From: Xenopus tropicalis
Lineage: Eukaryota; Chordata; Amphibia; Anura; Pipidae
NCBI RefSeq assembly: GCF_000004195.4
Contig: NC_030684.2
Coordinates: 71,159,392-71,223,391, forward strand
Reading direction: 5' to 3'
DNA: 64,000 nt
This document shows, piece after piece, positions 35,454-46,143 of the stretch. Made by a program: the position numbers and the translations under genes. Each line of letters starts with the position of its first letter. Position 1 is the first letter of the stretch. The notes below the pieces were generated by a model. It ran no database searches, was not told where the DNA came from, and saw only the letters and a program-made list of their open reading frames with translations.

Positions 35454-35786
35454 TCAGACATGAAAAGAGTATGAAATAATGTCGGGGCCCCGGATAAGTG
35501 CTTCCTTTTGCACACCAATAGGAGTCTGTAGGTCAGAGACCTGAAAATTTTGTCCTTCCATATCACAGGCATTGAAGCGATCAGCACTCACGGTTACACG
35601 CTGATACAATGAGAAGGTGACTGGAAGGCCAGCTGATGCAAGAAGGCTGCGGAGGAATAGCTGGCGAAGAAAAGAGCGACACTTCTGGTGATCTTTGGGC
35701 GGGCAGTGAGCAAGTGCTCGGGGTGAAGAAAGGTCAAATCCACGGCCAGATGGTGAAGGAGGACGAGGGAGGCGCAGTATGGGTAC
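35454..35786 (-). CDS. gemin7: Gemin7, main coding exon (SMN complex)
   Basis: Gemin7 is a small Sm-fold-like subunit of the SMN complex, which loads Sm proteins on spliceosomal snRNAs; it partners with Gemin6. The exon encodes 110 residues then TGA (35454-35456). Recognition rests on VPILRLPRPPSPSGRGF at its N-terminus, LFLRSLLASAGLPVTFSLY in the middle, and VSDLQTPIGVQKEALIRGPD plus IISYSF at the C-terminus, all Gemin7 hallmarks. Human Gemin7 is 131 residues with only a few before VPVLRLPR, so little is missing here. The exon opens after a pyrimidine-rich CTCTTCTCCCACAG acceptor in phase 0; the start codon must be in an upstream exon (see 40529-40543). The long open frame upstream of the acceptor is intronic. 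Confidence 0.94.
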   Translation of the reverse strand, partial: VPILRLPRPPSPSGRGFDLSSPRALAHCPPKDHQKCRSFLRQLFLRSLLASAGLPVTFSLYQRVTVSADRFNACDMEGQNFQVSDLQTPIGVQKEALIRGPDIISYSFHV

Positions 35787-36681
35787 CTGTGGGAGAAGAG
35801 GTGGGTCCTGGATGGTAGAAGAAAAAGTGTAAGAGTACAAGTATGTAGAGATGTTTCAAAGCTGAAAAAAGGTCTAAGGCTAGTTCCACACAATGCTTTC
35901 GGGTACAGGCAAGATAGTAGGCCGGTGCCAGCATACGGCTGATTCGTGGCCTGCACTTATCACAATACAGTTGCTTTGATATACTGCTTTAAACATTTCC
36001 CTGATTTTAAACTGTTTTTTCCTGGCCCCCTGAAAAACATAAAATGAGGGTTCTACTATATTAATACACTGGGGGTGCCAATATGTTAGGAACCCCCTCC
36101 CCCCCCATACACAATTTAACCACTAACTTTTTTTTCTGTACCGCTACTTCTGTTCAATAAAAACTGCTCAGGTACAGGGACCACCAACATATTTGTAGCA
36201 TTTCTTTTTCACCTTTGTAGACAACCCTACATTATGCATAAATGCTAGTGTTCCCTTACATTTTATAAAGCACTGTGCAGCAGCGTGATACCTATATATG
36301 CCCTGAATTGTGCAAATGTCATCAACTTGCTTCTCTCACTGGTAGTGGATTACCATGGTTTCAAGGGGGCCAGCAGTGTGTAGTAGGGGCTAAGGTGGGG
36401 AGGATCAGGGGTGGATGCTCCTAACATCTGAATGTTAAAAAGCTATACAATTTGATAATTGCCTATAGTTTACACTTACAAGTCTATACTGCCACAAGGA
36501 AACCTTCCAAAATACTACAAAGATGGCAGCACAGCACTTTTTACTGATACACTTTAATACACTGGGGGATGCTTAACATATTGGCACCCTCCAGCAGTGT
36601 ACTGTCCTTTAAAAAGATTCATACATGCTAGCATCCCCCTGCATGAATATTGCATTATGCAGCATCATGGTATTATATAAT

Positions 36682-36813
36682 AATTCTTCTATTTATTCAT
36701 TCACCGTGCGTTCCAACATTTTGGTCCCCCCTGGGACCTTTATCAACCATGATAAAGGTTCCAGGAGGGACCGAAACGTTGGAACGCGTGGTGAGTGAAT
36801 AAATAGAAGAATT
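36682..36813. repeat. 132-bp palindrome of two head-to-head GAAACG hairpin units
   Basis: From aattcttctatttattcatt to its reverse complement aatgaataaatagaagaatt, with arms of about 60 bp. Each arm contains a hairpin unit: tgataaaggttcc, a stem, gggaccgaaacgttggaacg on the plus strand, and a diverged version on the minus strand. A (TA)n tract follows at 36915-36957. Confidence 0.9.
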
Positions 36814-36913
36814 GCTGTGAAATGGTGTGCTGGTCCTGTTTATAGGTATTTACATATTTTGACTTCAGCACCCATCTGTTAAACTGGTTTAGAGTGTGGA
36901 CACACAGCTTGAC

Positions 36914-36959
<46 letters not shown>

Positions 36960-37015
36960 AAAGGATGGCACACCGCTACATAACATACCTCGGGTGCTCG
37001 GTAAAGGGTTCCAAT

Positions 37016-37129
37016 AGTATAAAAAAGACCAGCAACTCCGGGATTTCTTGTGAAAAATCAAAACATATATTCAAAGTAGCATAAATAGCCGACGTAACGT
37101 TTCGGTCCCGGAGTTGCTGGTCTTTTTTA

Positions 37130-37133
<4 letters not shown>
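37016..37133. repeat. Perfect 28-bp inverted repeat
   Basis: agtataaaaaagaccagcaa and onward (37016-37043) is the exact reverse complement of 37106-37133. The right arm is joined to the motif cgtaacgtttcggtc, i.e. GACCGAAACGTTACG on the minus strand. A (TA)n tract begins at 37133 and runs to 37187. Confidence 0.93.
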
Positions 37134-37189
<56 letters not shown>

Positions 37190-37326
37190 CAGTCTCTGTA
37201 GTGTCTGCACTCCAATGCCAAAAACTTTATATCTTGCACAGCCAAATTTAATTATTTTGCAAAAAAGGTTTCATCACCGGCACACCCCTTTTAAAAGTGT
37301 CATCATGTTTAATCACGTTTACTGCG

Positions 37327-37411
37327 AACATAAAAAATCTGACGTTTCGGTCCTCAACAGGATCCTTGAGAAAGGTCCTTTTGAGGACCGAAACATCGGA
37401 TTTTTTATGTT
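37327..37411. repeat. 85-bp palindrome with GAAAC hairpin units on both strands
   Basis: aacataaaaaatctgacgtt with ttcggtcctc (37327-37355) mirrors gaggaccgaaacatcggatt with ttttatgtt (37383-37411), with two mismatches in 29 bp. It is bordered by body sequence shared with 19969-20152 and by a mixed TA/CA tract near 37453-37480. Confidence 0.88.
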
Positions 37412-37659
37412 CACAATAAACTTGTGATACTTTTAAAAAGGGTGTGCCGTTGTATATATATACACACACACATACATACACTGCTACATGCCCTGAATTA
37501 GGCAAATGTCATAAGCATCCTTCTCTCACTGCATATCGCCTAACCAGTAGCATGAAGGGAAGTATGGGAATTGGCCCCTGCTCATAACATTTGAATATTG
37601 AAAAGTTGCACAGTTGAGGCCACACTTCCGATCCACTCTGACCATGTGCTTACACCACG

Positions 37660-37855
37660 ACCACACCAGTACCTTATACTTGATCCCAACTAAGCTGTAT
37701 GAATTAATGTTGGTGGCAAAACAAACCTATTTATTAATAGATAAGTAATTTTTAGAAGACTTACAGTATAGAGATCCCAATTATGGAAAGATCCATTATC
37801 CAGAAAAGCCCAGGTCCCAAGCACTCTGGATAACAGGTCCCATACCAGTATAACT
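37660..37855. repeat. Half copy of the caggtatggga MITE
   Basis: Right-half match to the element at 33892-34201: cagtaccttatacttgatcc, then gatcccaattatggaaagat, then ggataacaggtcccatacc. The left half is missing. Confidence 0.65.
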
Positions 37856-39395
37856 CTGCTAGTATAAACAGTATGCTTTCTAATAAAGTTTATTTTTCTT
37901 TTCAATAGGATGCTGATTAAAAAACATTCCGAGAAATTTCTTAAGTCCTTCACTGGGCTGAAAAAAGTAGGACATGTCTCACAGAGATAAGTTAAAAGGG
38001 TAATGCCCTCCAATACAAATCAAAGGGAAGGGGAAAAAATCAAGGCGTGTGACCCTGCACTAGAGTCTGGAGGAATGTACACCAAGGTCAGCATTTAGGA
38101 GGGAGAGGAACTGACTTCTGCTAATGACACTAAAAAAGTGGCAGCCCAAGCCTGGGAACAAGCAATTATCTGCAAAATTGCTGCAGGCACATGCTTAGAC
38201 AATGATCCAAAATGCAGGGCTGCTTAAATGTTGTACCAACTGTTTTGTACCACCTGCTGGCCTGTTTTGCAACTATGACTGAGTTGAAGTGATGTTTTAG
38301 AAGAAAGAAAAAGAATTGTTCTGATGTTACAGATAACTTTTCTGTAATAAAGCACCATAGTAAATAATTTAATATTTTTGAAACTGCAAGCTAAAAGAAG
38401 AAAACCCTAAACATGAAACAAATTTATTAATTGCTGTTACTGTCTGTTTTTTTTGTTTTTACAGTTTGGCTGTTCCCCTTTAAGTATAATGCTGTTGAAA
38501 ACTGTGATATTTTTATAGTTTTTTAGTTATTCTTTGCAGTGTGGCAAAAAAAAACTAAAAAACAGCCATCTGGTCAGTATTAGAATGAAAGCTTAATTTT
38601 CAGAATGAAAGACAAATTCAGGCACAAGGAAAACTGGATTAACTAAGGGGGTACCTAACCCACTAATTCTAGCCCTGGAAAAAACGTATGCAGTGCTGCC
38701 TTTTTTTTTTACCATTCTTGTTGCTCTACTGCCAATACAACCCAACCCCCCCCCCCCCTGCCAAATTAACATCCAATGCAATCTGGGCCTCCACAGTAAT
38801 ATTTTTACCTGAGCAAATTTGAATTCAGAGGAAAGGTGTCTGGCATAGGTCTGAAAAACATGGACCTGCGATAGTTGTTTCCCTTAGCCTGGTGCATATT
38901 TTTCAGGTAATAAGCAATAAAACGATAAAGCAATTAAAAATTATAAACCTAGTTTCACAATCTAACTGAATTTTTGGTGCCAGGATTGGCAAATGTCCCT
39001 TTTAACTAGGAGCAGGATTGTACACACTGCCAATAAGACATTTCTCATAAACATATATGAAACTGCTTATTAGACAGTGCCCTAATAAGGCCCTAGCAGT
39101 TCTGGCTTTTGCTTCCTCTATACTTACGGCTCTACCCACACACTAGAGTTGTTATGTTTATCCTTCATTAGCCTATAAAGATATACTGGGAATGGGAAAA
39201 TAGATAGTGAGCAAGAGGGGAAGTTTAGGATAAGCTGGAAGGTATCATGCACAGGCAGTGTAGTATGCAGGAGAGAGGGAGATGTAGCAAGAAGAAAGAG
39301 AGGAGCTGCAAGAAGCAGGAAAAACTAGAGAGGTACATTTCCTGAAGAAAATGTGAGTGGTGCTTGCCGTGGCAAAACTCATGCCCCAATATTAC
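37856..39395. other. gemin7 intron, no recognised feature
   Basis: Mostly AT-rich intronic sequence with a C-run near 38748-38758. No exon or clear repeat ends found. Confidence 0.4.
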
Positions 39396-39414
39396 AATGT
39401 TTCCTTCAGTTCTC

Positions 39415-40133
39415 TGTGACAATTGCCCCTGCTGGGGCAATTAACCGCCCACCCCTGAGAAATGTCATAGCACCCCATTCCCGAATAAGCCGCACGGTTT
39501 GACACCTCATTCATGGGTCTACGACAAACGGTGGGTAATTGCCCCCTGCTGGGGCAATTAACTGCCCACCCCCTAGAAAAGTCATAGCACCCCATTTCCG
39601 AATAAGCCGCACAGTTTGACACCTCATTCATGGGTCTACGACAAACGGTGCGGGACTCAGTCAAAGTTGGTCTCAATGTTAAGTCTATGGGCGGATAATT
39701 GCCCCCTGCTGGGGCAATTAACCGCCCACCCCTCAGAAAACTCATAGCACCCCATTCCCGAAGCAGCCGCACAGTTTGACACCTCATTCATGGGTCGACG
39801 ACAAACGGTGCGGGACTCAGTCAAAGTTGGTCTCAATGTTAAGTCTATGGGCGGATGATTGCCCCCTGCTAGGGGTGGTAAATTTCATGTTTCAAAAATA
39901 TTCCCTCTCTGCGCTACAATCCGTCAAAGTTGGCCTCAATGTTAAGTCTATGGAAAAAAGTTATAGCACCCCATTCCCAAATAGGAGGCACGATTTGACA
40001 CCTCACTCATGGGTCTGGGACAAACGGTGCGGGACTAGTTACGCGCCGAACTTTTGTACGGAAGACGAAGAAGAAAAATAAACCTGGGGGATAATAGTAG
40101 TGATGCTTTGCTTTGCAAGCACCACTAATAATA
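39415..40133. repeat. Complex CpG-containing tandem repeat ending in a hairpin
   Basis: At least four partial copies of a module built from attgccccctgctggggcaa, catagcaccccattcccgaa, gccgcacagtttgacacctc and gtctacgacaaacggtgcgg. The anchor gacacctc occurs at 39501, 39618, 39778 and 39997 (spacings 117, 160, 219), and the longer units add caaagttggtctcaatgtta and agtctatgggcgg. It ends with gttacgcgccgaacttttgt, a GAAGACGAAGAAGAAAAATAA purine tract and an 11-bp-stem hairpin (tagtgatgctt ... aagcaccacta). It lies in the gemin7 intron. A 131-residue minus frame crosses it but is a by-product. Confidence 0.85.
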
Positions 40134-40499
40134 CATTTTCTTTATGGTAACGTGATATCGTTTATTGGATGCACAACTGGAGATCTAGGGTATAAAAGGG
40201 ATTGTAGATGCACAGATACAGAGACAAAGCAGATATAGCAGCAGGGGAGGTAGTAGAGATGGGGGTCTAATTAAAACATGATATACAGAGAGCAAGTTCC
40301 ACTATACGTGGAATTGAAGGAGATCCAGGCCATGAGAGAAACTGGCAGAAGTACAGAAGACACAGATACCGCAGAGGGAGATGAAATACCGGGGTAGAAG
40401 GTAGGGGGGCGTATATGAAAAGAGAGATATGAAGTAGATATAAAGTTATCATAGCACAAGGGTTACACGTTAATTACAAAAACAATGTAAGCAGTTGCA

Positions 40500-40740
40500 G
40501 CGATGGTGTAAGTAGGTGCTTAGCTCACTCTTTTCTCCTTCATGCTGCAACCATCTGGCTCTTCCCTTACAGCACCCTTCATTCAGCCACTGCAAGGATT
40601 TCCGCGTAGCGGGTCTGCGTGTAAATCAACTGACAATCGGTCCCTCTATTCTCACTTCCTCCCGAATACACAAGCTAAGGAAGATTAGTTCCTGGCTGTA
40701 ATATTTTATATCAGCGCCATCTAGCGGGTAATGTCATAAC
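40500..40740 (-). promoter_or_regulatory. Probable gemin7 promoter / 5' UTR
   Basis: A local CpG cluster (tttccgcgtagcgggtctgcg on the plus strand is its core, plus cccgaatac and agcgccatctagcggg) in CpG-poor surroundings. It lies upstream of the gemin7 coding exon in the direction of transcription and contains ETS-like ggaagtga on the minus strand. The start site is unknown. Confidence 0.45.
40529..40543 (-). CDS. gemin7: Candidate first coding exon of gemin7
   Basis: Minus-strand ATG with A at -3, five codons (M-K-E-K-R), then GTGAGC, in phase 0, as the main exon requires. Two alternatives also satisfy phase 0: an ATG about 50 bases upstream ending before GTAAGG (near 40570-40590), and a ten-codon exon near 40793-40822 ending at CAG|GTACCA. 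This one is preferred for its Kozak context and CpG setting, but the choice is open. Confidence 0.35.
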
Positions 40741-41305
40741 CACACTACATGCGAAGAAAGCTAATACTTCAATACAGTGGTACCTGATCTTCTTTGTCCT
40801 GTTTCATCTTCATATAAACTCCTTCTTTCTGCAGGAAACATAGGTTTGGGAGTTGGGAACTGATGCTGTCCTGAATTTGTAAATATGTGTGTGAGAATGG
40901 ATTTAGGTCAATGGCTGGACTGGTCAGGCGATTCCAAACACTTATTTGTTGAAGGGGATCACATTTTTAAAGTTACCAAGTGACTGGTCCTCTCAAGTGC
41001 CAGGTGTGTATTGCTCAAAAATGTAGCATGGTGCATAGACCCACAATTCCTTGCATGTATCTGCATTCTGTATTTTTGTATTTTTAACAGATATGTTAAT
41101 CACAAAACATGCAAGGCATTGTAGGAATTTAGGTTTACTTCCCCTTTAAATGCTATCTGACTTATGGGGTCATTGATATCTGCCAACCAGATGTCATTAA
41201 AAGTAAACTCTCCATACACACAGATCCTGAACAAAAAAAAATCTTTATTTCCAGAACAAAAACGAATTTGCATAAATATATTTGTTATCTATATTTGCTC
41301 TAGTA

Positions 41306-41391
41306 CAGGGATCTTCAATACTACAGTCCGGCCCCCCACAGTCTGAGGGACCATGAACTGGCCCCATGTCAAAAAAGTTTGAGGACTCTTG
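41306..41391. mobile_element. 86-bp hAT-like mini-element
   Basis: Flanked by an exact 8-bp direct repeat ctctagta (41298-41305 and 41392-41399). The ends cagggatcttcaa and ttgaggactcttg are imperfect inverted repeats. It is much too short to code. Confidence 0.75.
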
Positions 41392-41883
41392 CTCTAGTAC
41401 TTTGCTCCACCGTTAGGTCTTAATTAAGGGCTATTTTTTTAAGCAGGCTGGTGCCACAGCCCCTTCGTTAAACCATCCCTATATGGTTTATAACCCAGTA
41501 TTATGAAGGCTAAGTAGAGGATATGAAAGGCAGACAGGCTCAGCCTGGCATTAGTCAGTCAAATGCTAGAGGGGCTGTTCTGCTCTAGTGCTCAGATCTA
41601 TAGCCTCCATTTTGGCTAGAGCCCATAAACTGAAATGTATCTACACTATACTTATTTAAAAACAAATGTTGCTTTTCCATAGTGAAAGGCTTTTCTTTGC
41701 TTTGTGTGAGCTTTCCTTTTACTTACTGCTGTTTTAATAAACTTGTATACCCATAACGCCATCTATATTTCAATGTGCCTTTTTAAATGCCACACAGTGT
41801 TTCCTGCAATTCTTATGATATGCCTGTGACAATACAAATAAAAATTGTATTACAGTTCATTGGATTCCTTTAAGCAATGGTTT

Positions 41884-44800
41884 TCAGATGTTTTGGACAT
41901 TCTGGAACTCTTCTGTACTTTGAAATACACTCCATCTCTTTTGAACCTGCAATGCATAACCAGCTTCCTCTTCTACTATGCATAAAATGGCATCTCTTGT
42001 CTGTGACTCCAGTGTAGTTAAATCATCCTCTTTTTTCTGTATTCTTTCAGGTGATGCATCCACCATGTCTATCTGAACTTCTGTTCTGCAGTCTTCTTGC
42101 TCTTCATTACCATCTTTTGTACACTTTATTTTTTTACAACCTTGTCTCCTACACAATGTAAATTCTTCAGCATTTTTATTTACATCTCTAACCTTGTTGA
42201 CACTTTCCCTGCACTGACTGCACTCAGCTTGTGTTTTGTCCCTATTTTCCTCTGGTACAGCCTCATCCTTTCTGACCTCAAGCTCCTTCCAGTCATTCTG
42301 AAGATTGTTTATTCCTCTTAGAAGTCCCATCTTATTCTTCATTGAAAAATCCAGATTAACTGTAAACCTCATAAGTCTTCTGGATTCCTCTGCAGTAAAG
42401 GGAAAATCTTGTGACAAGAATTTTTGAAAAATTTCTGGGTCTTCATCCAAGTCTAAGAGGTTTTTTAGACCAGTTTTTAAGGAAAAGAGTTCCTTGCTGT
42501 TCTTCTTAAAAACATCCCATAATAAGCAGCTGCAGAATGATTCTTTGGAATTTCTCTGCTCCTCATCCTCTAAACACTGCAGTATCCAACTCAGGCGGCA
42601 AGGCCACTGATTGCAAAGTACAACCCAAGCAGCTAGAGACTTGGGTGATAGATTGTCCAGTGGGACTTTGCATAGCATCATCAAGTTAACCATGACTGGA
42701 ATAGTGTTAACAATCCGTTTCATTTGGCAAATGCTATCAGGGATATATTCATGCAGAACCTCCCTTTCACTGTATAGTGCATAAAATGTTTCCTGAATGC
42801 AGCGAAGTGTTTGAAAGTAATTTGTCTGTACCTCTGGTTCTTCTTCCTCTGCTAGTTCATCTTTAAGCAGTTTAACTGTTTCAGCAATACCTGTTTTGGT
42901 GACTCGAAGCGCATCATTTCTGCAAGGCCAGTCTATAAGGTCTTCTGTCCTCTGAACAGCCTTTCTAAGGATCTGAAGTTTAGTCTTTTTACCTAAAGCT
43001 GGCACTGAAAAGGGCAAAGTAACTGTACGGTTAAGGAACATGTAACCATTGTCTGCCATGCCTTTAAGTGAGCTGGCATTTTCTAGGCAAGTAACAATGA
43101 TGCTAGGATCAACCACTAAGATAGAAATAAATGGTGCTCTTCGGTCAGACAACAGCGTGTTCATAGCATCAAGCACACCTACTACTTTATCTGGAGCACA
43201 GAGCTCCAGACTAGTGATCTGCAGAACAACACGAATTTTTTGTTTCTGAAAGATCTCCATGGTCTGGACCATTTGCGTGATCAATTCTACCTCTTTTTTT
43301 ACTTCACTCATGAAGCCCATCTGGGTACTAAACTTTTGACTGTTGACCAGACGTTCAATTTTATGCTTTTGACTTATTATGACACCCTTTACCAATTTAT
43401 AGAGTGTCATAATAATACCTGAGCCAGATACTAATGTAGCAAGACTCCCAAATACAGTGGTGACCTTGTCATCTCCCCCATTGGATGCTGAATGCACAGG
43501 CACAATAAGAAGGAGTAACCCAATGAGGAGTAGGAGTAAAACAATCACAAGCTTAATGCAGAAGGACTTCTTAAACTTCCATTCTGTAATTTCAGATTCT
43601 AGACTCCTTCTTGGAGCAGTGCCCAAGACTTTAAAAACAGTGAGTGGGATTGCACCAAAATGTTTCCGGACACGGTCACAGAGAGTGGTAACCAAGCCAG
43701 CCCAAAGCCGGTCACTGCCGGCATACTGCCAAGCGCTGAAGTTGACAAAAATAAATTCAATGCTTTTTCGTTCCAGGTGGTGTTCAGTAATCACAGGGCA
43801 GTAGAAAAGGAGGTGCCAGAGCAGGGACATAAAGCCCCATCCCACTGGTTTTCTTGAAGTCTGTCCAGATGTTGCCTCCTCCTTCTCTGTTACATACATT
43901 GACACCTCCCTCATACATTCTGCAAAACATAGATAAGGATAAATATAACAATAGCATAATAGAATGGAGAATAAGAATTGGAGTATATTTATTGTTTGGA
44001 ATTGTTACTTTAGTCTTTGTTTAACTCTTGACTGTAAATCTGTGTTGTAATACTGTATTTTATTCTTTCAGATCTCAGCTAGGTGACTTAGCCATGCTGG
44101 GTAAACCTAGACCTTATTTTGTCTTAAGTATTAAGCTTTTTTTACCCTTATAAAAGAATTTGCTTTTTTTTTTAGCAACTACCATTCAACCATAGATCTC
44201 TGTTTGGTTGTTGTTAAATGGTTAGTATCTTTAAAATAACTTTTCATGTGATGTAGACAGTGCTATTCTGGAATAAACTGCATTTTGGTTTTATATTTTA
44301 TTTTTGAGATTTTTTTTTTAATTAATTAGCTTTTTGTCAAGCAGCTTCGCAACTAAAATTTTTAGCATCTGTCTGGTTTCTATGGTCCAGTTTAGTGTCT
44401 GTTCTTTGGAACTTTGAATGCAACACTCAGGCCCAGATTGGGATTCAAAATAGGCCCTGGCATTTCAAGTACACAGAGGCCCCCACCGCCCCCCACCAGC
44501 CCAATAAATAGTGACTGTCTTTGGAATATTACAGCAGCCGCTCTGGCATTTGCCAAAATTCACATATTGCCAGTCTGCTGCTGCACTTTAAGCTGTGTAA
44601 ATCAATTGCTACCAACCCCCTCCCTACAATATACTTACAGAAACACACATACACATTTTTTTTACATTTTTATTACTATTTATTCATTTTACCATTTCAT
44701 CTAGTGGATCAGCAATCCAGATAATCATGCTTCTGGATTAGATTGTTATTTTTATTTCATTTGCATAGAGGTATTTTATTTTAAGAGACTTTATTGCATT

Positions 44801-46067
44801 TAATCCCTGCATTGTTGTTTGTTTCTTGTGTTTTAGCATAGCTTTGCAGTCTAATAGTATGAAGTAGAAAGACATATTTACCCATTTTGGATTTGCCAGA
44901 ATGTGTACTTTCCAAAAATGTATGACATTCTGGGCTCTTCTTACTGATTACAACAAATAAAACGCAGACGGTGTGCCGTGTTTGCGGAAACTGAGTTTAG
45001 TTCAATATTTGGAATTGGTGTTAGGCTTTCCTAGGTAACCTAGCCATTGCCCCCCACAAAAATGCCCCTAAATTGAAAAAGTGCTAAATATTCAGGTATT
45101 TCTTAACAGTTAGTAACTGTTAGGGGTGCACCAAACTCACTATTTTGGGATTCAGCTGAACCCCGTATCCTACATGAAAGATTTGGCTGAATACCTAACC
45201 AAAACCAAACCCAAATCCCAATTTTAATATGCAAATAACGTAATGGAAGGGTTAAAGAGAACCGCGTGCTTTTCATGTGGTGAAAAAAATTTAACACGTG
45301 ATACTAAGGATTCGGATTTTGGTTCAGCCAGGATTCGGCCGAATCCAAATCCTGCTAAAAAGGCAGAATCTTGGCTCAATCCTGAACTGAATCCTGGATT
45401 CGGTGCATCCCTAGTAACTGCATTGTGGAAAATTAGCTGACAGTAAAAGAGTAAAATATTCAATTCATTTATCAATATATTTGTCTCTCGGTGATGTCAG
45501 GAAGTAACATCTAGCCTTTATATAGCAATGGGTCTAAGACAGGGGTGGGCAAACTACGGCCCGCGGGCCACATCCAGCCCGCCGACGACGCCAAATTTCA
45601 TCACACGAGACTTGGTGTCATTGGCGGGCCGGAATTAAAGAGACGAAGGGGGCGTAACGCTGGCCTGGCCCTGCCCGCCCTGGCCCAGTCCGGCCCGGGG
45701 GTGAGTAAATGTGGCCCGTGAGCCAAAAAGTTTGCCCACCCCTGTTCTAAGAGATAATACGCATTCTAGCCCAAAATGTCAGAAGCCACTTTAGAGCTCT
45801 ATGAGCTATATAAAAGCACACAGCTAACTCTTTTGGTAATGGAACCCCTCAGAATTCTGTTCCCCATCCCCTAAATTTCTCAAAGCAAAAGACTTACATT
45901 CTTACATTCTATTATGTTTAAGTTAGCAAACTTACTAGTTATTCGATCCAGAAGCATGTAAACTCGACTTCCAAATGGGGCATATAAACCAACTGTCACA
46001 GGTGTGGAGATTTGGCATAATGACTTGGAGAGGCAGGCACAGTAGATATCATCTTCTCCCAGTTTAC
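41884..46067 (-). CDS. nkpd1: NTPase KAP family P-loop domain-containing protein 1, two 3' coding exons
   Basis: KAP-family P-loop membrane protein of unknown biochemical role. Exons 45936-46067 and 41884-43919 (minus) join in phase 1 at A|AA with AG/GT signals. Together they give about 721 residues ending at TGA (41884-41886); human is about 832, so an N-terminal part is upstream. The first exon has YCACLSKSLC then VTVGLYAPFGSRVYMLLDRI, the Walker A position. The large exon, counting from its first Met (43914), has the KAP signature VNFSAWQYAGSDRLWAGLV at 57-75, two membrane segments at about 118-140 (leucine/isoleucine-rich) and 151-172, the Walker B position VVLQITSLELC at 229-239, ILVVDPSII at 265-273, and a long acidic/Cys-containing tail. 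Both nucleotide-binding motifs are degenerate. Synteny with gemin7 and ppp1r37 supports the name. Confidence 0.9.
45120..45414. repeat. MITE with taggggtgcacc ends
   Basis: Left taggggtgcaccaaac and right ggattcggtgcatcccta are inverted repeats, each flanked by taactg. Interior phrases tcggatttt, gattcggccgaatcc are palindromic. A related copy lies at about 52087-52300 (ending gattctgtgcatccctaa). It sits in the intron between the two nkpd1 exons. Confidence 0.75.
45540..45744. mobile_element. hAT-like element with caggggtgggcaaac ends
   Basis: Ends caggggtgggcaaact and agtttgcccacccctg are perfect inverted repeats. Flanking octamers gtctaaga and ttctaaga differ by one base, consistent with an old 8-bp target duplication. 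The interior is very GC- and CpG-rich (ggcccgcgggcc, cagcccgccgacgacg). It lies in an nkpd1 intron. Confidence 0.85.
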
Positions 46068-46143
46068 CTGCAGTAAAACAGGACAACATGGTTACACAGA
46101 AGACTACGGCTTCCCTGGTTGAATGAAAAAATAATACTTAGTA

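Noticed and set aside
35787..35956. Open minus-strand frame upstream of the gemin7 coding exon
   Set aside because: A strong polypyrimidine/CAG acceptor separates it, and the peptide does not resemble Gemin7 before VPILRLPR.
39392..39787. 131-codon minus frame across the complex repeat
   Set aside because: The repeated peptide mirrors the DNA repeat; unit spacings are not all multiples of three and no family is recognised.
43049..43857. Plus-strand frames opposite nkpd1
   Set aside because: Shadows of the KAP-domain exon.
44414..44724. 96-codon plus frame
   Set aside because: Falls in a ggcccagattggga-type MITE fragment; related vocabulary at about 30445-30720.
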